Assembly (NCBI GenBank): GCA_963969595.1 | Contig: OZ018418.1 | Coordinates: forward strand, 11,723,001 to 11,787,000 | Origin: Neckera pumila | Taxonomy: Eukaryota > Streptophyta > Bryopsida > Hypnales > Neckeraceae | DNA length: 64,000 bases | Direction of reading: 5' to 3' | Shown here: positions 47,574 through 56,993 of the stretch, piece by piece | How positions within the stretch are numbered: position 1 is the stretch's first letter | Layout of the letters: every line of letters starts with the position of its first letter | Translations under genes and position numbers: made by a program | The notes under the pieces: generated by a model | Told to the model about the DNA's origin: nothing | The model's database searches: none | What the model saw: the letters and a program-made list of their open reading frames with translations, nothing else

Positions 47574-48281
47574 TCACTTCTTTGTGAAGACTGACCCTTG
47601 CAATTGGGCGTTACAGATGTAGTCAAACAGCCTCACTCTCTCCTTGCAATGTAAGCAAAGCCCTAAAACCGTATCTTCAAGTTGGTCGGCATAAACCATT
47701 CTACTCAAAGCAATATTGATGCTCTTAGCAGATGTCTCTAAAATTTGAGAAAGTGGCCTCATCCCATCAACTCCCAAGCTAATTGCCGCATCCAACAAAG
47801 CACTCTTTTGTGCTAACAGCTTGTTCGAATTAGCCACCTTGACTACCTGCAATTTGTTTTTGAAGTTCTCAATGAAAGAGTGAATGATTTTGGCTTCCTG
47901 TGGCCAAACATAGTAAGCAGGTAGCAAAGGAGAAACAGTGATGTGGCGCAATATTTAATCCATAACGTCTCTCCTACTTGCTGGACCAAGACAACATTTC
48001 AACTCCTGAACTAAATACTGCGCAATGTGGAGGGAGATCCAATTAGACTCTCTTGGTGATAGATCGTCTTCCACCCCAAGATCTGGTGCTACTGAGGCTA
48101 AAACAAGTGTCTCCTCATGTCTCTCTCTCTCTCTTGCTCTTTGGCAAGATTTCCTTGCTCTAGCATTCTCAGCAACCAATGTCTGTTCCTCTTCTTGCAA
48201 GCAACCTGCAGCCACCCTAGCTGCTGGACCCAGGCAACTTATGCCTCCTTGCATACGCTGTCTCTTTGCAGTGTTATCCAT
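47574..48281 (-). pseudogene. Unknown 236-codon ORF with one stop
   Basis: A minus-strand frame starts at ATG 48281 (MDNTAKRQRMQGG) and ends at 47574, cut once by TAA (47955-47957). The first part has a basic, coiled stretch (ARARKSCQRARERERHEE). The second reads VKVANSNKLLAQKSALLDAA, ISLGVDGMRPLSQILE and DQLEDTVLGLCLHCKERV. It looks like genuine protein but I cannot name it. A further minus-strand frame upstream (48374-48796) may be another exon. Confidence 0.45.
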
Positions 48282-48373
48282 TTCCAAAACCCTAGCAAAA
48301 GAACACAAGGTTGCAAGACACACACATTAGTCATCTACAAGAAAGCAGATTACGTAGATCAGGAGTTGGGAAA

Positions 48374-48796
48374 CTAACATGATCCAATTGATCTACATGG
48401 AGAAAGAAGCTTACAATTGACTTTGGCACTTCTAAACGCAATTGATTTACAAATGGCAGTAGGAGCTCCACTTGAAACCCTCATGGAAGAAAGAGAAGGT
48501 ATGAAATTGGAGCTAGTAGTGGGATACGACCCTAAATCTAAGCTAATGAACAGAGACCACCTTGGTGACTCATTGTTGGCATTGTATTTGCCTAGATAGA
48601 ACTCCATTTTTCCTTGCTTCGACACTGGCGTTTCTAAAACATATCCAGAGTCACTCGACTCACTAATCGGATGGCAACTATAAAAAGAACCTAATTCAGT
48701 CAAAAGATAATCCAAATCAGTAGCAAAACATGCGGTGAAGTAGGCCGTAATGAGTTTCTGAACAAGAACAGTCCAGCCTTGCATAGACATTGACAC
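48374..48796 (-). pseudogene. Unknown ORF, possible upstream exon
   Basis: 140-codon minus-strand frame starting MSMSMQGWTVLVQK, with TACFATDLDYLLTELGSFY. It has no recognised domain. It is in a different frame from the ORF at 47574-48281, so it is joined to it only if an intron lies between. Confidence 0.3.
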
Positions 48797-48837
48797 TGTT
48801 CACACAAACAGCATGATTGAGCACGATTTGGCTGCCT

Positions 48838-48906
48838 AATCACAATGCAAGCTTTGCCATGCAGTGCAAACAACACACAATGCAAGCTTTGCCATGCAGC
48901 GCAAAG
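48838..48906. repeat. Two-copy direct repeat
   Basis: CACAATGCAAGCTTTGCCAT followed by GCAG(T/C)GCAAA occurs twice, about 37 bases apart. Confidence 0.85.
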
Positions 48907-48989
48907 CGCATAGCAGGGGAGAGAGACGACAATCAATGACGTGGCAGATTGGGAAGTGGCGGCGCTGAAGCTAAATAGAACGGCGCCCG

Positions 48990-49560
48990 AGGAAATCTAA
49001 TTTTGCAGGAAAGCATTCAAGTCATACTCCTGCAGCAGAGGTACAAAAATGTTTGTGAGCTCGGGGTTAAGAGCAACCAACCGTAGGGGGGCCTCTCGGC
49101 ACCGAGAGGGGTCCCTCGACCCCCGACAGTTTGCGCAATTTGATATGTTGGCATGGGGAGGGTGTTCAAATCCCTCCCCATTTCTTTTATGTTTGAGATT
49201 CGTGTTGAGGATCTGAGAGCTCGGGGTCAAGAGCAGACAGCCTCAGGGGGCCTCTCGGTACCAAGAGGGGTCTCCTAGGGGGCTTTGTCTTGACCCTTTG
49301 GATCTGAGTCCAGTAATGGGAATCCAAAACCGTATGAGGGTCAAACCCCATCCCTTGCCATTCTTTTTATATTGGATACTAAAATTTGGTACACTAAGGA
49401 CTAACACCCTGATCACATTCTGTAATTTTTTTTCAAGTTAACGAATGGATGCTTCTTTGGGACCGAGAGGGTTGAATGTCACAAGATCCAATTTAGCCTT
49501 GAAGGCCTCTCGGTACCAAGAAGGGTCTCATTGGGTCCCTCCTCTTGACACATTTCCTCT
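48990..49560 (+). repeat. tRNA-like repeat cluster with hairpin linkers
   Basis: Diverged relatives of the 150-bp units. The unit at about 49092-49250 has the perfect palindrome CCTCTCGGCACCGAGAGG (49092-49109), an A-box-like TTGCGCAATTTG (49131-49142) and a B-box-like GGTGTTCAAATCCC (about 49161-49174) inside a GGGGAGG/CCTCCCC stem. Worn units with CCTCTCGGTACCAAGAGG follow at about 49250 and 49503. Confidence 0.75.
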
Positions 49561-49699
49561 ACCTTGGCTAGTCAAATTTGTAAGCATGAGGAGACACTCC
49601 CTTGATTATTGGATTGTGGGTAGTTTAGTTGGTACAAGGAGGAGCTCATCCTCCCTGAGTTTGATGATCTTGTCATTGTGATCACAATCCATATTTATA

Positions 49700-51222
49700 T
49701 TATTGTTTCAAAATGGATACCAAAAGGGGTCTCTTCGAGGGACTCATTCATGTAGAGCTCAAAGGAAAACTCAAATAAAGAGGTATAAGAATAAAACACG
49801 GTTGAGTAGGTAGGCCCTATTTTTAAGAATGTATGATGAAATAAAAGAATTGGAACAAGCCCAATTTAGATAAACTAGAAATCCATCCTTCTTCCAATGA
49901 AAAAGAGGCACGTAAACGACCATAGTATAAGACAACATAACATCTCTGATACTAGGCTAAGCTAGAACTGTCCCTAGTGTTGGACATGTTTGAATCCAAC
50001 TCAACAGCAAATTCAGCAACAAACGGGAGAACACGGGGAGCTACAAAGTGGGCCCTAGAAGTGGGCCTTGGATTCCTGTTCACTAAATCCCAGGCAAGTT
50101 CCTCCGCGTATACTGTTGCAGCACAGGGCAAGCAAATTCCCAGTTATACTACCAAAAACCACTCTAAAGTATAACAAAGTGACTCTAAAGATCAAACCCG
50201 CGAGATTCTGTGAAGTATCTAGCCTTATTTGGTCTCTAAGCTCCGTTAGTATCTATATTTCCTCTTACGGTCCTAACACCACAACCAGAAACACAACAAC
50301 ACCAAAAACTATAATCAGGCCCTCTTCTTTCTTCCCGATCCGACTGACTATCCGATCCGGTCTGATCGATTCCTATTCACTCCTACTCTCATCCGGTTTA
50401 GTTTTACCTCTATTTCAACATCAAAGGGTTTGCCTCTTGCTTTTGAAAGTGGCAAGCCCGCCACCCTTTCCGTGACTTATAGTGGCTGAAGACCCACTTT
50501 TCTACTGTCCAATCTCCTACACTAATCCGGATCCGGTTTGATCCTTCACAGCAACCTAGAGAACTCTCCAGATCACAAGTCACACAAAGACCCTTTGTAC
50601 GATCCTCTCATACTACAACGACTTTAGTGCCAAGTTCCGTTTGTACAAAGTCAGGCGGTTACAAGTGAACCCGTCCGTTCCAACATCAACTAAAGTTCTT
50701 CCATTTGCCAACTAGGGCAGTGAGATCTCTCAGGAGATCGAACAATCAACCGGATTTTCCACCCAGGAGTGCTAGCACGACTAAGGAATCCTCCCTATCC
50801 GCCTAGCCTAACAACGGCTGTCTCGCTCGGAATCCTAAACCTTAGAAGTGTTGAGGAATTGAAATCCACTCCCAACTCTTTTACAACCCGCTTACTTGCA
50901 CATAAGATCAAAACAAGAACACCAAAGGGAGAAATCACACCCGAACCAATATGCGCCTTCCTAACTCCTCACCACACAACCTTGGCACACACGGAAGAGA
51001 CACACAACAAGAAGCCAAGAGAAGACACAAATGAAGTTTGGGCAAAAAGACTTGCAGCTCCCAAGCAGGGCCTGACTTATATACAACTTGATTACAAGAA
51101 CAAAAAGGCCCCCCAAAAGCCGCGCGAGACATCCGAGTTTGATCTTAATCGGCCAGACCGGGTTAACATCCGATCCGGTCCTAACTATCTTACAAAAATT
51201 ACATTCCTACCTACCTACCTAT
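49700..51222. other. Downstream flank of the minus-strand orphan copy
   Basis: No gene is recognised. From about 50320 to 51220 GATCCGG and CCGGATC words recur, as downstream of the plus-strand copy (8.3-9.3 kb). A TATATAAG on the minus strand lies near 51077-51084. Frames such as 50769-51251 are not supported as genes. Confidence 0.4.
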
Positions 51223-52866
51223 CTACTCTCCAACTCCCCCACCCAGTGTAAGACTCTTGGGTTCCGCAGGCAGTTGGTTGAAAACTTTGGTCAAGTTCCT
51301 GCTCCGCTCCCCGGCAGCAGGATCCGGAAGATTTGATCCTGGCGATGAATCCAAATGAATCGGTTCTCCAGATCCAGTCCTTTGGTAACTCTTCTTTGAT
51401 TTGGGAGTCTGATCCTTGGGCTCCCTCGGATTTGATCCTCCGACTGCGAACAAATCCGGTAGCGAGAGGTCCGAAAGTTGGATCTCTCGGGAGTACATGG
51501 ACCCATTCAGCTTCTGGCTGCTGATGTCTATCCGGTTGGCTGCCTCCCTGGCTGCCACCTAATCGTTGAAATCGGTCAGGGTCCGAACTATCTGGGAATT
51601 GGATACCTTCTTCTCCTCATGTACCCCTTTATCAAATAATTCCGCCTTGACAGCGGTGGATCCGGACTCTCTAAGGGTGGCCTTCACCAACTCGGCAACC
51701 TTTCGGGTTGCTTCCGCCATTTCCCGAACTGTGGCTTTGTCCTCTCTGAAGGCAACCATCTCGGCCTTCAGAGTGTCCACTTCCTCCTGAAGCCGACAAA
51801 TCTCCGCCTCCTACTTCCAGTACTCATCTAGATTAGAGATATACCGTGCCACCTTACCCGATAGCCTGCTATCTCTCGGTGCACCCACCAGCTCTCCGAT
51901 ACTCGCGAGGGCTCTCCTCTTGACCTCCCAATCCGCTCGTATCTCGCACAGGATAACGGTTAGTTGATTGAACGAGTCGGTCGGATCTTCGGAATCCGGC
52001 ATCTCCACATCCGGTCCCTGTTTTGGAGTCGACCGGTTGGTAGGAGGGGTTCCTCTCTTGTGGGGAGGCGTTGTCTTCATCCGCTTCCTCGTCCGGAGGT
52101 GCTCTTCTTGGTCTTCCTCTTCTGTCTCGAGTTCGGATCTGGTTGCGTCCTCCGGCTCGTCATCCGAACCCGACTCCCCATACTTCATGATAGATTCCTG
52201 AATGTTCCAAGTTTTCTCCTCCGTATCCGTGAAGAGTTGGTTGCGATGGTAGAGGTGAAAGAGATAGGGACTCAAAAGAGTGGTCCTACTCTTTCCAACC
52301 CTCATCACAAGCTGGGAGACCAGATCGCAAAAGATTCGGGCCTAGTTTACCTTTCGTTCCCCGCTCAGGGAACCAAAAATTGTGTTGCCGATAGTCATTG
52401 TCACCCTTGTCGGCTTCTCCGGGTGGATGATCAAAACCAGGGACTGGAAAAGATGGAGGTGTCGATCGCTTTTGCAATCTGCAACCGCGTATCCGTCTTT
52501 ACTGCTTGGCTCTCCATGAAACTTATTGTGGATAAACTCTGCCCTCCTTCTTGCCATGCTGGAACCTCTTATCCGGAAGTTGTAGACTTCCCTCCACCTT
52601 TCTTCTTCCCACTCAATCGGGCGGCCTCGAACAGTGTTGTCGAACTAATTCAACATCTTGCACTTCAGCTCTCTTACCATCTGCTCTTCCCTAAACCCCC
52701 AGGGTTTATCCATCAACACTAGACAGCCCATCATGTTGAGATCTTCCATGAGCTCGGTCCTTGCCGGTTCCGTGGTAGGGATGACCGGAACTACTTTCCG
52801 GAGCTTGATCTCGGAGGAGGAACTGGGCGCTCCCGATTTGTTCTTACGCAGCTGAGGCATGGACAC
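51223..52866 (-). pseudogene. Orphan repeat-protein family, minus-strand copy
   Basis: One frame of 548 codons runs from about 52866 (ATG at 52860, MPQLRKNKSG) to a TAG at 51223-51225. It is cut by four stops, all TAG: 52645-52647, 52342-52344, 51811-51813 and 51559-51561, with no frameshift seen. Regions in order: VLMDKPWGFREEQMV, RGRPIEWEEERWREVYNF, DGYAVADCK, HPEKPTRVTMTIGNTIFG, LSGERKVN, SPYLFHLYH, an acidic Asp/Glu/Ser-rich middle, a coiled stretch (EICRLQEEVDTLKAEMVAF), and a Pro/Ser-rich tail. Function is unknown. The partner at 5.6-8.3 kb is more damaged. A TATA-like site lies about 270 bases upstream of the ATG. Confidence 0.7.
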
Positions 52867-53501
52867 GGACTGCTAATTGGACCCTTCCCGGTCGCTACCT
52901 CACTCTCTCCTAGCCGCATGTCCCATTTCCTCACTTCCTCTCGTCCGATCTCAACCAAAAGACAACACAAAACCTTCAACCAACACAATCTCGACCTCTC
53001 CTGCACTCTGACGTACTTGGCCTGAGGTTCATATACACACAACGGCTCTGGCGTAGACAAAGGCGTTAAAGAGCTCAAGGTTAGCTCCAAAAGTCGAGGA
53101 AAGTAAAGGAGTGAAAATGGGGACGACCAGCCTTTATATAGTCCCAAGACCCCTGACTGGTCATCATGACCTTTTCCGGTCCGGTCTATGATAATTTGGC
53201 TCAACCCTAATCAGATCCGAGATAAGTTCCGGATGTGATTCCGCTCTTGAGTATTGTTACTTTGACCGGATCAGATCCAGTTTTCTCCTTACTGGATTAG
53301 CTTCATCTATCTTTAGTCTTCTTCTGCCTCCTAGTAGAATCCGGATCCTAATTATCCGTTTCTGTTCCCTTTTTTAGGTAAGCAAAGGAAAACCAAAAAA
53401 TCTAGTTGCGACATATACGGGAAGGATATAAGGTTTAGGAGGATTAGGAAAGAAATTGTAAACCGCAAAAAAAAAAAGATGTACTGAGGTCTTCACTTCC
53501 T
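52867..53501. other. Upstream flank of minus orphan copy
   Basis: No gene. The minus-strand sequence is rich in GATCTGATCC and CCGG words and carries the TATA-like site listed separately. It ends at the foldback element. Confidence 0.45.
53132..53140 (-). promoter_or_regulatory. TATA box candidate for the minus orphan copy
   Basis: TATATAAAG on the minus strand, about 270 bases before the ATG at 52860, in an otherwise GC-richer stretch. Confidence 0.45.
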
Positions 53502-54597
53502 GGGTGATTGCAAAAATGACCTATAGTACTATGTGACACCTTAATGTTTCCTTTTTGTTTTGGCCATAACTTTTGTAATTTAGCTCCAAATGACTCAAAA
53601 TTTACAGGAAAGCTACTTATAACTATCATATACCTTAAATGATTTTTTTGTATTTTTCAAAAATACTTTATTATTTTTGAACAACCCCAAAAACTTCTCA
53701 CAATGGCTGATTTAGGGGATTTTAGCACTAACTGGAACCCAAAAAGACAAATTTTGAGCCGAAAGTTTGAGAAGATGGTTTCTTAGTAAACCAATATCTA
53801 TTGTTTAAACAAATTTCAAAAATACTTATTTTTATGTGGTGTAGAGTTCCACAAAGAGAGCTTCTTTCTACATTTTTTTCCAAATACAAAAAACAATACT
53901 TTGGTGAATTCTTTGGTCAAATCTCATTACCAATAAGTCTTCTCAAATGTTTGATTTTTATATAATTTTTTAAATAAAATCCTATTTTTTACAAATTATA
54001 ATGTTAGAAGTGGTATTTTCTTCATCCGAAGTCTTTGTGAATTCTATGTCCAAAAGTCTAGTGAAGAAAATACCACTTCTAACAGTTTATTTTGTAAAAA
54101 ATAGGATCTTTTTTTTAAAATTTATATAGAAATCAACCATTTGAAAAGACTTTGTGGTGATGAGATTTGACCAAAAAATTCACCAAAATATTGTTTTGCA
54201 TATTTGGAAAAAAGTATAGAAAGAAGCTCTCTTTGTGAGTTTGTGTCCTCTACACCACATAAAAATAAGTATTTTTGAAATTTGGGCAATAGCTACTGGT
54301 CTACTAAGAGACCATCTTCTCAAAATTTCAGCTCAAAATTCGTTTTTTTGAGCTTAAATGGTGCTAAAAACCCCTAAATCAGCCATTGTGAGAAATTTTC
54401 GGGGTTGTTTAAAACTAGTAAATTATTTTTGAAAAATCCTCAAAAATCAGGTAAAGTATATAATGGTTATAAGTAGCTTTCCTATAAATTTTGAGTCATT
54501 TGGACCTAAAATACAAAAGTTATAGCCAAAACAAAAATAGAAAACTAGGGTGTGACAGAACGCAACAAATAGTATAGGTCATTCTTGCAATCACCCT
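53502..54597. mobile_element. Foldback element with two long inverted arms
   Basis: 1,096-bp element bounded by GGGTGATTGCAA and its inverted form. The two halves are inverted copies of each other: the left half carries CTAACATTATAATTTGTAAAA-type sequence on its complement and TTAGAAGTGGTATTTTCTTCA near 54010, and the right half carries GAAAATACCACTTCTAAC near 54065. Each arm is about 500 bp with a short loop near 54040. It is the most complete member of the MITE family (2663, 6812, 11700). It sits at the 3' end of the knuckle ORF (54632-55465). Confidence 0.8.
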
Positions 54598-54631
54598 CTT
54601 GGCCTTTCCTACAGAATTAGAAAAGCACAAG

Positions 54632-55465
54632 TTAAATTGCAAGAACTTCACATTCAGAAGTTGGTTTTAATAGAACGAGCTGAAGTGAAAACTTACTGAC
54701 TGAATCGTGATGTTGGCACGATAGTTTAGGCAGGTACGAATCTAGAAGTAATTCTCTATCCACAACATTTATTTTATTATTAAATTCTTCACTTTCTTCC
54801 CAAAGTTTACTAAAGATAATCCTTCTAATATCTAAAGGTAATTTATCAATTTCATCACAAAAATCTTTATTTCTAGGATAATTTTCAATAATTCTAAATC
54901 CTTCACCTAAATATGCTCTCTTATAAAGTCTATATAATGCCTTAAAAAGACATGGTCCAGAAAAGAAGTCTTCTAAAATTTCTGGAACTTCCCAAGGAAA
55001 AATATAAATCATCTACTCAAAATAATTACAACCTTGCCGAGACTTCCCTTTATTATTTCCCTATACTTCCACATTATCAATTTTAATTTTTTCTTAGAAA
55101 TAAATAAGGGTATCAATAACAATTTGCAGTTGTCTTAATTCTGGAAGAGATGTAGAATTAATTTGTAAAATATCTAGAAGTCTAACAGTATTCAAAAATT
55201 CAGATTCATAAAGCAATGGTTATATGGATTTACAATTTAAGTTTTGTCTAGAAAGATTTGAAGTATCAAAGTTTTGTTTCTTTTTACAAGTTTTCTTTAT
55301 ATGTCCAAAAGCGCCACAAAAACGACATTTAATATTTCCTCTACGGGTTTTACTATTAACCTTTCTTTTTGTATTATTTTCTAATTTATTTTCAAGAGTT
55401 TTTCTACATAAAAAATCTATTGTACTTTAAATAGGATAATTACTTCTATGACTACAAGAATCCAT
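54632..55465 (-). pseudogene. Retroelement ORF with CCHC knuckle behind the PBS
   Basis: A minus-strand frame from ATG 55465 (MDSCSHRSN) to 54632, 278 codons, cut by several TAA and TAG codons but with no frameshift seen. Near residues 46-60 it has CRFCGAFGHIKKTC, a perfect CX2CX4HX4C knuckle (about 55277-55330). Further on: ESEFLNTVRLLDILQ, LPELRQLQIVIDTL, then LYRLYKRAYLGEGFRIIENY and DKLPLDIRRIIFSKLWEE. I do not recognise the latter half. It lies about 175 bases inside the LTR, before where Gag is expected, so it may be an extra 5' ORF of the large Ty3 element or a small non-autonomous element. Confidence 0.6.
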
Positions 55466-55639
55466 TCTTTCATATATTTACCATAGAATGATCCAATTTT
55501 ATTTTATTAGATTTTAATCAAATTTGAAATCCATACTCACCACCAATCTCCAAATTAAATTCTTCTAGATTTAATTTCAAAAAGAAAAAAAAAATTAAAA
55601 TATTCTACCTACATTTTAGCTACCACTTAGCCGAGTTTT

Positions 55640-55656
55640 CCTCGACAGCGGCGCCA
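55640..55656 (-). other. Primer-binding site
   Basis: TGGCGCCGCTGTCGAGG on the minus strand, three bases inside the LTR end. It resembles the TGGCGCCGTTGCCGGGG sites of plant Athila/Tat Ty3 elements that use tRNA-Asp, with a few differences. Confidence 0.8.
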
Positions 55657-55659
55657 AAA

Positions 55660-56104
55660 TGTAGTACAATTTTTCTAAGACAAACACAAGGCAATTTTAA
55701 GTAGGTTTGTTCGAGGAAAAATTCAAATTAGTTTAGTGTTTTAGTTAGCTAATGTCACTTTGTAGGTAAATTATGTCGTTAATCTTAATGTATTAGATTA
55801 TTTGGTATATTTCATACTCTACTTAGAAATGGAAAAGGAGTTCTCTTTCTAATTTCCGTCCAATTATAAATATAAATTTCTAACCACTAAGTCCGTCCCG
55901 TATCCGGCCTTATCTCAAAATAAAATATAAATATAAAGGTATAAACTAAGGGAACCTGCATCCACAAATTTTATACTTTGAATTCATTGAAATATATTAC
56001 AAATATATTTATTTACAACCTGCATCTCCCAATATATATATTTGAACTTTGAAAATTTGGTTTAACCAAGAATTCATCATTTGCTTTGCACAAATATCAT
56101 CTTA
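55660..56104 (-). mobile_element. Truncated 5' LTR
   Basis: 445 bp matching 19782-20225, the R/U5-side part of the 963-bp LTR. The first 80 bases differ at about nine positions and the remainder is nearly the same. It stops at ATCATCTT, so the U3-side half is missing. With the primer-binding site it marks the 5' end of a minus-strand element. Confidence 0.85.
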
Positions 56105-56990
56105 AAGCATCATATTCAAAATTTTAGGAGTTCAGGTCCCTCCCAAAATAATGGTCTCCATTTGTAGTGTTCAAAAATAGAACACAAATGAATGAAATTT
56201 AAATTGGAAGGACCTAATTTTGAAGTTAGAAATTGTAGTTTCCATTAAAATGACAGTTTATGGTATTATAAATAATAACTCCAATCATAAACAACCCACA
56301 TAAATTATTTGATTATTGCAGAAGTAAATTAGGCTTACGTAGATAGTTTACAATTTGTTGCCTTTTTTCAAGGTAGACTGTAAAATGTGGACTTCTGCGC
56401 ATTAAATATAGGTCCATATCTATAAATATATATATTTTCTTGATAATAGGTCACCCTATTGAGTTAGGGTATGTTGCGGGAAATAATGTAGAGACTGATG
56501 GTTGTGTGATTGTTGGTCCGGGTTCGATTTCTGTTGACTTGCATCAAATTAAGCCGTGGGGCGCTATTCCAAAACAGAACAACAAGGTGCCTTGTATTCA
56601 AATTCTACACACACAAATTTTATTGTTTCCAGTTTGAGTTCATAGAATAATTTCAATGTTCCCAAATAACATGAATACATAAACACAATACATTTAATAC
56701 AATACATTTCAATTAAAATACAAATAGGTGTTCAATAAAACAATAATATATTTCAAATATTATCTTGGCATGCAAGATAATTCATACAAAGTATGATACT
56801 ATTTTGAACACCAATCCACAAAGTCAAATATCTATACTTCAATCAAGACAATATGGCCTTGTTTACTATAACACGTGATATCAAATCACATGAAGCAAAC
56901 ATAATTAGGAAAAAAAAGGATAAAATATTACTCTATACTCTCAAACGTATCCCCTACCATTTGAAAAGTATTTCTGTAGTTCTCTATACG
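56105..56990. other. Unassigned AT-rich stretch
   Basis: The plus-strand frame at 56440-56637 (IELGYVAGNNVETDGCVIVG, then DLHQIKPWGAIPK) looks exon-like but is unrecognised. The remainder is AT-rich. Confidence 0.35.
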
Positions 56991-56993
56991 CAT

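Noticed and set aside
49131..49174. A functional tRNA gene
   Set aside because: A and B boxes are present, but I could not form a complete cloverleaf with acceptor stem and anticodon arm, and copies are tandem and diverged.
51964..52722. 252-codon plus-strand frame
   Set aside because: It is the complement of the orphan-family frame, which has a matching relative elsewhere in the window; the plus-strand reading has no support.
54632..55465. Endogenous pararetrovirus gene
   Set aside because: A CCHC knuckle alone is not diagnostic, and the frame sits directly inside an LTR and PBS, so an LTR element is the simpler reading.
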